Positions 18,264 to 25,632 of a stretch of 64,000 bases of DNA are shown here, in pieces; position 1 is the stretch's first letter, and each line of letters opens with the position of its first letter. Source of the DNA: Bacillota bacterium (GTDB lineage: Bacteria > Bacillota_I > Bacilli_A > RFN20 > CAG-826); the NCBI GenBank assembly GCA_023393065.1, contig JAEWMX010000015.1, positions 124,001-188,000 on the forward strand, in the 5' to 3' direction. The notes under the pieces were generated by a model. It saw only the letters and a program-made list of their open reading frames with translations, did no database searches and was not told the origin of the DNA. The position numbers and the translations under genes were made by a program.

Positions 18264-18548
18264 TTATTTTACTTCGTAGACGCTGACGCGTTTGCGCGAT
18301 TTGCCGACGCGCTCGAATTTGACGATGCCATCGACAGTGGCAAAGACGGTGTCGTCTCCGCCGCGCATGGCGTTAATCCCGGGATAAACTTTCGTCCCTC
18401 TTTGGCGATACAAAATGGAGCCGGCGGTTGCGAATTCGCCGTCTGCTTTCTTGGCGCCAAGGCGTTTGGAATGAGAATCGCGGCCGTTTTTGGTGGAACC
18501 GACGCCCTTTTTCGAAGCAAAGAACTGCAGGTCTAATTTATAAATCAT
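18264..18548 (-). CDS. rpmA: 50S ribosomal protein L27
   Basis: 94 residues from the ATG at 18548. The N-terminus [18 protein letters not shown] carries the Firmicutes extension whose LQFFA motif is cut by the protease Prp to expose the functional L27 N-terminus. The rest is the usual basic L27 fold ([15 protein letters not shown]). The protease gene lies directly upstream. Confidence 0.97.
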   Translation of the reverse strand: MIYKLDLQFFASKKGVGSTKNGRDSHSKRLGAKKADGEFATAGSILYRQRGTKVYPGINAMRGGDDTVFATVDGIVKFERVGKSRKRVSVYEVK

Positions 18549-18552
18549 TGCT

Positions 18553-18867
18553 TTATTTTTCCTTTCTGAGAATTTTGACGTACTTGGGATAGTCATCGGC
18601 GATTGTCTCAAGTTGCGTGATAATCGTTTGGAGAACGACTTCATCAGCGCTTTCAAGATCGCCGCTTTTAGTGATTAAGACATAACCGTCTTGCACTTTT
18701 ATGGTGAGGTTCTTATCGGTGTTGTGGAGAGCATTTAAGCCTCCGAAGGTCACCGCCGAAACAGCGCTGCACACCAAGTCTTTACCAGGTTCTGCGCTTT
18801 GCGCATGACCTTTGATTTCTAAACTGACGATGTGGTTATTAACTATCTCAATAGTGACTTTTATCAT
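18553..18867 (-). CDS. prp: Ribosomal-processing cysteine protease Prp (YsxB)
   Basis: 104 residues. The conserved IKGHA histidine and [10 protein letters not shown] cysteine form the catalytic pair of the Prp family, which removes the N-terminal extension of L27. It sits between rplU and rpmA as in Bacillus and Staphylococcus, 2 bases from the rplU stop. Confidence 0.95.
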   Translation of the reverse strand: MIKVTIEIVNNHIVSLEIKGHAQSAEPGKDLVCSAVSAVTFGGLNALHNTDKNLTIKVQDGYVLITKSGDLESADEVVLQTIITQLETIADDYPKYVKILRKEK

Positions 18868-18869
18868 AA

Positions 18870-19178
18870 TTAACCGTTAATAGCTTCGATGACTAGACAA
18901 GTATAGGGCTGACGATGACCGATCGTCTTGCGCTCGTTGTGCTTGTTACGGTACTTGAACACTCTGAGTTTTTTGCTGAGACCTTGTTTGACGACTTTGG
19001 CGACGACGCTCGCGTCTTTGACGTAAGGGCTGCCGACTTTGGCGCTCTTATCGCCGATGAGCAAGACCTTGTCGAAAGTGTAGCTTCCGTCGACCGCGAC
19101 ATCTAGTTTTTCAACATAGATCTTCTGGCCAACTTCAACTTTGACTTGCTTACCGCCGGTTTCAATAATTGCGTACAT
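18870..19178 (-). CDS. rplU: 50S ribosomal protein L21
   Basis: 102 residues, standard length, with the family start [17 protein letters not shown] and the C-terminal [10 protein letters not shown] segment. Strong AGAGGAGG ribosome site. First gene of rplU-prp-rpmA. Confidence 0.97.
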   Translation of the reverse strand: MYAIIETGGKQVKVEVGQKIYVEKLDVAVDGSYTFDKVLLIGDKSAKVGSPYVKDASVVAKVVKQGLSKKLRVFKYRNKHNERKTIGHRQPYTCLVIEAING

Positions 19179-19283
19179 TGGTTACCTCCTCTTTTGATAT
19201 TCACTAATGACTCGCTATAGAGGTCAATCATCAAGATTTGTTAGGAACCTTTTCTAAGCGGTTGTAGCTTGTGAGGCGACAAC
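19179..19283 (-). ncRNA. Probable L21 leader (ribosomal-protein autoregulatory 5' UTR)
   Basis: About 105 bases of leader separate the promoter start site from rplU. Nested pairings are visible (GTTGT with ACAAC; CGCT with AGCG enclosing AGGTT with GACCT), as expected for the structured rplU leader known in Firmicutes. I cannot confirm a match to the published model by eye. Confidence 0.5.
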
Positions 19284-19289
19284 GAGAAT

Positions 19290-19318
19290 ATTATAAACAC
19301 ATTACAAAAGAGTGACAA
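19290..19318 (-). promoter_or_regulatory. Promoter of rplU-prp-rpmA
   Basis: TTGTCA (19313-19318), 17-base spacer, perfect TATAAT (19290-19295). Confidence 0.75.
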
Positions 19319-19371
19319 CCTTTTTTAACTAATGTTAAGTAAAGTTTGCAAAGCCGTGGATTTTCGCTTCC

Positions 19372-20049
19372 TCATCTTATGAGATTGTGATCGGCGAAGG
19401 AGTAATAAGAACGGTCGCCGATGATGATGTGATCGACCAGTTTGATTTTGAGTCTTGCAGCCTCGCTTTCGAGAATTTTTGTCGAGATTAAATCTTCGTC
19501 GCTCGGCTTAATTTCGCCACTCGGATGATTGTGCAAAACGATGAAAGAAAAGCATTTGCTGGAGAGGAGTTCGGATAGAATTTCGCTGATTGAAAGGGGA
19601 AAGTACTCAGCGGTTCCGCGATACATCTTCTTCTCTTTGACAACCGTCTTCCGCCTCGATAAAAACAAGAGGATGAAGTGCTCTTGATTCTCGAGAAGAA
19701 AATCATGCTTATATTTATTAAATATAGTTTCGGTCGTGACCGGATTATTCAAACTATCAAAACGCGTCTTATCGACTCTTTTTAGAAGTTCGAAGACGGC
19801 CGCGAGGCGCAAGGCGGAAATCTCCTTCATTCCGCTGATTTTTTGAATGCGCTCAAACGAGCAGTACTCCAGCTGGTGAAGACCGCCGGCTTCAGCGATC
19901 AGAGCAGCGGCGATGTCAAGGGCGCTGTTTTGAACGACTCCGCTGCCGATGACGATGGCCAATATTTCAATATTTGATAAGCTGTCTATTCCATATCTTA
20001 GCGCTTTTTCGCGCGGTCGCTCCTCTTCCGGCAAATCTTTGATTCGCAC
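19372..20049 (-). CDS. radC: RadC-family JAB/MPN-domain protein
   Basis: 225 residues. N-terminal helix-hairpin-helix-like part (LSNIEILAIVIGSG, KISGMKEISALRLAAV), then the JAB/MPN metal motif LHNHPSGEIKPSDED. The family was named from a DNA-repair phenotype later attributed elsewhere, so its true role is unknown. It starts 6 bases after the small bacteriocin-like peptide gene and may be co-transcribed with it. Confidence 0.93.
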   Translation of the reverse strand: MRIKDLPEEERPREKALRYGIDSLSNIEILAIVIGSGVVQNSALDIAAALIAEAGGLHQLEYCSFERIQKISGMKEISALRLAAVFELLKRVDKTRFDSLNNPVTTETIFNKYKHDFLLENQEHFILLFLSRRKTVVKEKKMYRGTAEYFPLSISEILSELLSSKCFSFIVLHNHPSGEIKPSDEDLISTKILESEAARLKIKLVDHIIIGDRSYYSFADHNLIR

Positions 20050-20055
20050 CGCTTT

Positions 20056-20238
20056 CTATTTCCACTCGAATTTAAAGCCGCCCGGTAGTGTCGTCGATCC
20101 TTTATCAGACATAAATAGGCGATAGACGACGACCGCGACGATCGCAATCGCGGCAATAGCCATCACCGCCGAGAGCGTAATCGCCTCTCCGGTGACATGG
20201 TTTTCCATCTCTTCTAGGCTCATGATTTGCAAATTCAT
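20056..20238 (-). CDS. 60-residue bacteriocin-like membrane peptide
   Basis: MNLQIMSLEEMENHVTGE resembles the leader of double-glycine-type peptides (acidic, with LEEMENV-like helix) but has Gly-Glu where Gly-Gly is usual. A hydrophobic span of about 20 residues (AVMAIAAIAIVAVVVYRLF) follows, then a tail STTLPGGFKFEWK. The start has a strong AGGAGG ribosome site, itself inside a 7-bp hairpin (20247-20268). No processing transporter is nearby. It could be a peptide toxin or signal, or simply a small membrane protein; the assignment is inference from layout. Confidence 0.65.
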   Translation of the reverse strand: MNLQIMSLEEMENHVTGEAITLSAVMAIAAIAIVAVVVYRLFMSDKGSTTLPGGFKFEWK

Positions 20239-20246
20239 AAAATTGA

Positions 20247-20268
20247 CCTCCTACCGATATATAGGAGG
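20247..20268 (-). promoter_or_regulatory. Hairpin masking the ribosome site of the 60-residue peptide gene
   Basis: CCTCCTA (5' arm on the minus strand, 20262-20268) pairs perfectly with TAGGAGG (20247-20253), 8-base loop. The 3' arm is the Shine-Dalgarno of the peptide gene, 8 bases from its ATG. No T-run follows, so it is not a terminator. Confidence 0.7.
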
Positions 20269-20300
20269 GGAAAAGGCAAAATGTGCGATATTAACAATAA

Positions 20301-22889
20301 TTATTTCAAATCGGCGATTTTATTATCGACGGAACTTAGTAATTCCTTATTTTTTAATACTTTTTCCTGTTCGAGCTTAACTTTCTCGATCGGAGCTTTC
20401 GAAATAAAGCGCTCATTGGCAAGCATCGCTTCCGAGCGTCGTATCTCAAAGAGCAAATACTCTTTTTCTTTTTCCAGTTTCGCGAGGAGATCGGCCTTAT
20501 CAACCGCCTCTTCGATCAGTAAATCGAAACTTGAATAGAAGAATGCAATGTCGCTTTGAGCAGCGCTCACTTCGAAGCCGATTGCGATATTCTTTGCAAA
20601 TGCAAAACGCGAAAGATATCGTAAAAAATTAGCAAAAGGCTCGCCTTCGGCGCGAATTTTGATCGATATTGGATAATTTGGAGCCAAATTGCGTTCGACT
20701 TTATAATTGCGAATATCGGAGATGGCTTGGTATAGGTCTTCGACCGCTTCGCGCTGCGTTTTGCTACTCTTGATTTTTGCTTGCTGCGGGAAGGGCTCGA
20801 GCATCACCGAGTCAAGGTGGCTAGGAAGAGCCAAATAAAGTTCTTCGGCGACGAAAGGGGTGTATGGGGCCATCATAATAATGATGTCTTTCAAAATCTT
20901 ATAGAGAACTTGCTTTGTGGCCGCGGTTTGTTTTTCGTCGTTTAATGAAATCGTCACCTTTGTCATCTCAAGATAGCGCGAGCAGAAATCATCATAGACA
21001 AAACCATAGAGATGTTTTAAGGCCATTGAAAATTGATACTTATCCATATTTCTCGTGACGGCAGCAATTGTTTTTTCGTGCTCGTGAAGAATATGAAGGT
21101 CGATAGAAGAAAGATCCTGAACTTCGATTTCCGTCGGTGCAAAGTCTTCGCCGAGAAAAGCCAAAACATAGCGAGCGGAATTCCAAATCTTGTTTAGAAA
21201 ATTGCTGCCAGCGATTACTTTTTCCTCGATGTAACGCGTATCTTGACCAGGAGCCGTGTCGCTCATTAAGAAATAGCGCAAAGCATCGACACCGTGTTTC
21301 TCTATCACTTCGAGAGGATCGATGCCATTGCCGAGCGATTTCGACATTTTTCGACCTTTCGCGTCGCGAATCAATCCGTGAATGACGCATTTTCCAAACG
21401 GTGATTTTTCGGTAAATTCCAAACCTTGGAAAATCATGCGGCTAACCCAAAAGAAAATGATGTCGTAAGCTGTAACCATGACGGAATTGGGATAGTATCG
21501 CCTAAAAAGGGGCGCGTCGTTTGGCCAGCCGAGGGTGGCAAAGGGCCAGAGAGCCGAAGAAAACCAAGTATCGAGAACATCTTCGTCTTGAGAATAGTCG
21601 GCATAGTTGGCCGGCGGCTCGATTGAACATAGTGCCTCACCAGTTGCTTTATGGTAGTAAACAGGAATGCGATGCCCCCACCACAATTGTCGAGAAATGC
21701 ACCAATCATCGGCATTTTCCATCCAATTGCGGAAGATCTTTTCAAATCTTTTGGGTATAAAATCAACTGTGCTATCTTTTATGGCTCGATCGGCAAGGGG
21801 GCGCATCTTGATAAACCACTGCTTGCTCAAATAGGGTTCAACGACGCTGCCGGTTCTTTCGCTATGGCCGACTGAGTGTGAAATTTTCTCGACTTTGACA
21901 AATAGATTTTTAGATTTGATTTCTTCGATTAATTGGCTGCGACACTCGTAGCGATCTAAACCTTGAAAATGTCCCGCAAGGGCATTCATCGTCGCATCGA
22001 TGTTCATGCATATCGGCTTGGGAAGATGGTATTTTTCGGAGAGGGTAAAGTCGTTAGGATCATGGGCGGGAGTGCACTTCATGACTCCTGTGCCGAATTC
22101 CTTATCGACATATTCATCGACCATGATCGGAAGCGGTCGACCATCGGCGGGATTTGTGACTTTCTTGCCGACGAGATGGGCGTATCGCTTATCGTGGGGA
22201 TTGACGAAAACAGCGACATCGCCGAACATCGTTTCGGGACGCGTCGTGGCGATGATGAGCGATTCTTCCGTGCCGATAACCGGGTAGCGAAAATAGTAGA
22301 AACTGCCTTTGACATCCTTATGGACGACCTCGATATTTGATAGAGCAGTCCGCAGTTCGGGGTCGACATTGATGATGCGCTCTCCGCGATAAATGAGGCC
22401 TTTGTCATACAATTTTTTAAAGACGGTGCGGACCGCTAAATCGAGATTTTCGTCAAGGGTAAAGCGTTCTTTTTCATAGTCGAGGGTCAGGCCTAAACTC
22501 GCCCATTGCTCGTGGATAGAAGTTGCGTATTTATCTTTCCATCTCCACATCTCGGCCAGAAATTTTTCGCGGCCTAATCGATACTTGTCTTTGCCTTCGC
22601 TTCTAAGCAATTCTTCAACTTTGGCCTGCGTGGCGATACCGGCGTGATCCATGCCCGGTAGCCATAGGACATCGTAGCCCTGAGCTTTTTTATAGCGGGT
22701 GATGACATCTTGGATAGCGTTGTTCCAAGCGTGTCCTAGATGCAATTTGCCAGTCACGTTCGGCGGAGGAATAACAAGCGAAAAGGGCGGCTTGCTCTGA
22801 TCGCCGGATTTAAAGTAGCCGCGGCCCTTCCACCGCTCGTATTTTCCCTCTTCAACCTGATGGGGGTCGTATCGTTTTTCTAATGCCAT
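20301..22889 (-). CDS. valS: Valyl-tRNA synthetase
   Basis: 862 residues, class I synthetase. HIGH-type motif PPPNVTGKLHLGHAW near residue 41, editing (CP1) domain with TTRPETMFGDVAV, GRKMSKSLGNG, and a C-terminal coiled-coil arm (IEEAVDKADLLAKLEKEKEYL). Expression is controlled by a T-box leader at 22903-23110. It is 62 bases upstream of the bacteriocin-like peptide gene, with no terminator recognised between. Confidence 0.97.
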   Translation of the reverse strand: MALEKRYDPHQVEEGKYERWKGRGYFKSGDQSKPPFSLVIPPPNVTGKLHLGHAWNNAIQDVITRYKKAQGYDVLWLPGMDHAGIATQAKVEELLRSEGKDKYRLGREKFLAEMWRWKDKYATSIHEQWASLGLTLDYEKERFTLDENLDLAVRTVFKKLYDKGLIYRGERIINVDPELRTALSNIEVVHKDVKGSFYYFRYPVIGTEESLIIATTRPETMFGDVAVFVNPHDKRYAHLVGKKVTNPADGRPLPIMVDEYVDKEFGTGVMKCTPAHDPNDFTLSEKYHLPKPICMNIDATMNALAGHFQGLDRYECRSQLIEEIKSKNLFVKVEKISHSVGHSERTGSVVEPYLSKQWFIKMRPLADRAIKDSTVDFIPKRFEKIFRNWMENADDWCISRQLWWGHRIPVYYHKATGEALCSIEPPANYADYSQDEDVLDTWFSSALWPFATLGWPNDAPLFRRYYPNSVMVTAYDIIFFWVSRMIFQGLEFTEKSPFGKCVIHGLIRDAKGRKMSKSLGNGIDPLEVIEKHGVDALRYFLMSDTAPGQDTRYIEEKVIAGSNFLNKIWNSARYVLAFLGEDFAPTEIEVQDLSSIDLHILHEHEKTIAAVTRNMDKYQFSMALKHLYGFVYDDFCSRYLEMTKVTISLNDEKQTAATKQVLYKILKDIIIMMAPYTPFVAEELYLALPSHLDSVMLEPFPQQAKIKSSKTQREAVEDLYQAISDIRNYKVERNLAPNYPISIKIRAEGEPFANFLRYLSRFAFAKNIAIGFEVSAAQSDIAFFYSSFDLLIEEAVDKADLLAKLEKEKEYLLFEIRRSEAMLANERFISKAPIEKVKLEQEKVLKNKELLSSVDNKIADLK

Positions 22890-22902
22890 ATTCTTTCTCC
22901 TA

Positions 22903-23110
22903 AAAAATAAAAAGCGTCCACATAAGGACGCTAAATGCGCGGTACCACCTTAATTCATATCTATGATATGCATCTCGAGACCCGTAACGTGGGCGACGGA
23001 ATATTCCTATTCGTCCTCGAAGGCGACAACGCAAGTTCTTTCGTTTCATCTTTTCACCGAGCGATGAATCTCTAAGAGGAAAGAGGTTGCGTCCTCCTCG
23101 TCATCGGAAT
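22903..23110 (-). ncRNA. T-box leader of valS
   Basis: The diagnostic T-box sequence AAGGTGGTACCGCG is at 22938-22951, directly before a terminator hairpin AGCGTCC/GGACGCT with a T-rich tail (22905-22932). About 200 bases of structured stem I region precede it. Uncharged tRNA-Val is expected to bind and favour read-through. I could not settle the specifier codon by eye. Confidence 0.92.
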
Positions 23111-23116
23111 AATCAC

Positions 23117-23145
23117 ATTATAGTAAGATGTCGCTTGTTTAACAA
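23117..23145 (-). promoter_or_regulatory. Promoter of valS
   Basis: TTGTTA (23140-23145), 17-base spacer, TATAAT (23117-23122). The 15-bp palindrome GCTTGTTTAACAAGC (23133-23147) overlaps the -35. Confidence 0.7.
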
Positions 23146-23175
23146 GCAAAGACGGAAAATGGCAGTTAAATTATT

Positions 23176-23206
23176 AAAAAAACTACGGGAAAACCGTAGT
23201 TTTTGT
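23176..23206 (-). terminator. Terminator after the 232-residue lipoprotein
   Basis: Stem AACTACGG with CCGTAGTT, loop of 5, T-runs on both sides. It lies 20 bases after the stop and isolates this gene from the valS promoter. Confidence 0.85.
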
Positions 23207-23226
23207 CAAAAGATTTGATGTCGTCG

Positions 23227-23925
23227 TTAAGCTTCAGGATAGTTGCTCAAATTTGGTTTTGAAGTCGAAACTCCGCCGTATTTTATGCTCATTTCAATGA
23301 AGTTATCGCTATCATAATATGACATGAGGTAGACGAGCTGATACTTTGATATTTCCACTTCGCCATAAGCGTCACTATCTTGACCATTGGTATATATCTT
23401 TAGGTAGATGCTTCCTTCGCCAGACGAGCGGTACACATTGCGGCTATCGTCTTCATCAGCGAGATCTAATAGCATCGAAATATTGAGGCTTTCGATCGAA
23501 TCGAGAGGATTACCTTCAGAGGCATCGGCGAAGTAGTCGCCCTCCAAAGACACGTGATATTTTTCGCCGTTTTCGTCAAAAACACCATAGGTTAAATCAG
23601 TTTTGGCATCGTAGTAAATCCATGTCTTGGCATATTCGCTTTCGTCGCCGTATTCGACGGAAGTCTCGACATACATGTATTTTGCGCCTAAATCATAGTT
23701 AATTAGGCTCTTCATGACGACTGTTCCATCGGTTAATTCGTCGGTTCTCATCTCTTGTTTTAGGGAGAATTCGGTTGGCGATTCAAAATCATCGGAAGTA
23801 ACTTCGTCTTCAATCTCTTGAACGCGGTCGGCAGCTTCTTCTGGTGTGATTGTGGCCCCTTTACAGCCCACTAGTAGAAAAGCGGTCAACAACAATGGAA
23901 AAATAAGTGATTTTGTTTTATTCAT
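23227..23925 (-). CDS. Lipoprotein of unknown function
   Basis: 232 residues. Signal peptide with lipobox LVGC (Cys21), then a helical acidic part (EEAADRVQEIEDEV) and a beta-rich domain, reminiscent of LolA/LppX-like folds that shuttle or scavenge lipids, but this is a guess from layout only. An AAAGGAG ribosome site precedes the ATG. Single gene between two terminators. Confidence 0.8.
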   Translation of the reverse strand: MNKTKSLIFPLLLTAFLLVGCKGATITPEEAADRVQEIEDEVTSDDFESPTEFSLKQEMRTDELTDGTVVMKSLINYDLGAKYMYVETSVEYGDESEYAKTWIYYDAKTDLTYGVFDENGEKYHVSLEGDYFADASEGNPLDSIESLNISMLLDLADEDDSRNVYRSSGEGSIYLKIYTNGQDSDAYGEVEISKYQLVYLMSYYDSDNFIEMSIKYGGVSTSKPNLSNYPEA

Positions 23926-24050
23926 AATTATCTCCTTTGCAATATCACGACTCTATTTTAATATAAATAAGCCGCATATAGAAATACAAAAAATGGAATG
24001 TTACATTTTTAACATTAACAGATATTTTTTAATGGCGCTCGGCAGTTTGC

Positions 24051-24056
24051 TATAAT
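24051..24056 (+). promoter_or_regulatory. Extended -10 of the acyltransferase gene, leaderless position
   Basis: TGC-TATAAT (24048-24056) with the ATG starting 7 bases after the hexamer, so the expected start site is the A of the ATG. The -35 region (TTTAAT, 24028-24033) is weak, consistent with an extended -10 promoter. Confidence 0.7.
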
Positions 24057-24062
24057 ATAGCG

Positions 24063-25028
24063 ATGATGGATAATCAGAAGCAGATGGCTCAGCCAGCCAA
24101 AAACAGCTTGATTGAATTATTGCGTTTTGTGATGGCGTGGAGCGTGCTTATCTTTCATGGTTTCATGCCCTTAAAAATTACCTTTCTCGATATGGGAATC
24201 ACTTGTGTGTCCGTCGATTTTTTCTTGATGTTGGGCGGCTTTCTTTTCGTCTCTAGCTATGCCCGAGTAGCCGAGGAAAAGACGGGAAGAGGTTTTTGGC
24301 TTTTCTTAATGCGACGCCTCAGACGCCTCGGACTTCCTTTTCTCATCTCCTTGCTTTTCGCAATCTATAACACGATCACACTTCGACACATCGGCTGGCT
24401 CTTTGGCTATCTGTGGTTTATTCCCGTCGAGATAATCGGTCAGATCATCCTTTTCTTTTTGGTGAGATTTATAAAAAAGAAACATGTTTTGGTTCCTGTG
24501 CTATTAAGTGTTGCGATTTTAGGCTACGCCTATTTCTACGCTCTCCCACCGGATTATGTGCCTTATGCCCAAGGGGGATACAACATCTATTTTACGAATC
24601 TTTGGTCTATTCTCGGCTATCCTCTTCGCGGCATCGGGGGCGTCTTCATCGGCTATTGCCTATCACTGCTTCCAAGACTTAAGAATTCTGTTCTTCGCAA
24701 GGCGCTGGCTATCTCGTCTTTTTTCATCGTTTTAGCCGTTTCTTTCTCGCCTTTCTTTCCGTTTAAGGAACAAATACTTCTCTTGCTTTTTGTTGCTGCC
24801 CTCTATTTTATCTTTCAAATTCGTTTTTCTTTTTCGTCCTTTAACTTTCTGGGGGCCATCGCTTTTGGCCTCTATATCTTTCAAACGCTCGGCTCGACGC
24901 TTCGCGCTAATCATCTGGCGAGCCCTGAAATCGTCTTGCTGGTCATCGTCGCCGTCAGCACCTTAGCGGCACCCGAAGCTTTCGCGAGAATGTTTCAAAA
25001 GAAAAAAGACGCTCTTGCGTCCCTTTAA
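24063..25028 (+). CDS. Membrane acyltransferase, family 3 (OafA/YrhL type)
   Basis: 321 residues with about ten membrane segments. The N-terminal LIELLRFVMAWSVLIFHG with its histidine and the following VDFFLMLGGFLFVSSY and RRLRRLGLPFL match acyltransferase-3 enzymes that O-acylate surface sugars or lipids. No Shine-Dalgarno; the -10 is so close that the mRNA should be leaderless. An alternative start is the Met at 24084. The 3' end of the reading frame contains the terminator of the convergent engB gene. Confidence 0.88.
   Translation: MMDNQKQMAQPAKNSLIELLRFVMAWSVLIFHGFMPLKITFLDMGITCVSVDFFLMLGGFLFVSSYARVAEEKTGRGFWLFLMRRLRRLGLPFLISLLFAIYNTITLRHIGWLFGYLWFIPVEIIGQIILFFLVRFIKKKHVLVPVLLSVAILGYAYFYALPPDYVPYAQGGYNIYFTNLWSILGYPLRGIGGVFIGYCLSLLPRLKNSVLRKALAISSFFIVLAVSFSPFFPFKEQILLLLFVAALYFIFQIRFSFSSFNFLGAIAFGLYIFQTLGSTLRANHLASPEIVLLVIVAVSTLAAPEAFARMFQKKKDALASL
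25002..25021 (-). terminator. Terminator of tig-lon-engB inside the end of the acyltransferase gene
   Basis: GACGC with GCGTC around a 4-base loop, then T6 on the minus strand, 30 bases after the engB stop. It overlaps the last codons of the convergent acyltransferase gene. Confidence 0.75.
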
Positions 25029-25050
25029 TTTAATTCTTCTTATATAAATG

Positions 25051-25632
25051 TTAAATTTTTAATTGTGAAGATATCGCCGCGCTCATGGCGAGCAAACTCG
25101 CTTTTTGAAGGACGCTCACCAGGAGATATTCTCCGCTGGTGTAATCGCTTAAAAGAGGGGCGATGTTCTTTTTGATCGCGGCTTTTTCGCTCTGATTCAA
25201 TTTATCGGCTTTAGTTAAAACTAAAAGAACCGGAATATTTTGTTCTTTGAGATACTTCATGAACGAAACATCATCATCTTGGGGGGTTCGGCGACTATCG
25301 AACAAGAAGATGACCAAGCGCGGTTTCGATGTCGCGAAGTAGCCTTCCATCATCTCGGCAAAGGCATCTTTGGGACCCTTGCTGACATAGCCGTATCCCG
25401 GCGCGTCGACAAGATAGAACTTCTCATCGACATTATAGTAATTTAGCAAGCGCGTATGCCCCGGTTTTGAAGAAGTAAAGGCCAAGTCCTTGCGGGAGCA
25501 CAGAGCATTGATAAGCGATGATTTTCCGACATTGCTCCGACCGACGAACATGATATCGAAAAGGCCGTCGGGCCTTTGTGAGGCCGACGGCGCACTTTTG
25601 ACGAAATTGACATTGCGAAAATTAATCATCAC
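25051..25632 (-). CDS. engB: Ribosome biogenesis GTPase YsxC/EngB
   Basis: 193 residues; GTPase needed for 50S assembly. G1 GRSNVGKSSLI, G2 T in KPGHTR, G3 DAPGYGY, G4 TKADK. Its ATG overlaps the lon stop by 4 bases, as in the Bacillus lon-ysxC pair. Confidence 0.96.
   Translation of the reverse strand: MMINFRNVNFVKSAPSASQRPDGLFDIMFVGRSNVGKSSLINALCSRKDLAFTSSKPGHTRLLNYYNVDEKFYLVDAPGYGYVSKGPKDAFAEMMEGYFATSKPRLVIFLFDSRRTPQDDDVSFMKYLKEQNIPVLLVLTKADKLNQSEKAAIKKNIAPLLSDYTSGEYLLVSVLQKASLLAMSAAISSQLKI

Noticed and set aside
20247..20268. Terminator between valS and the small peptide gene
   Set aside because: The hairpin has no T-run and its 3' arm is the ribosome site of the peptide gene, so a role in translation fits better.
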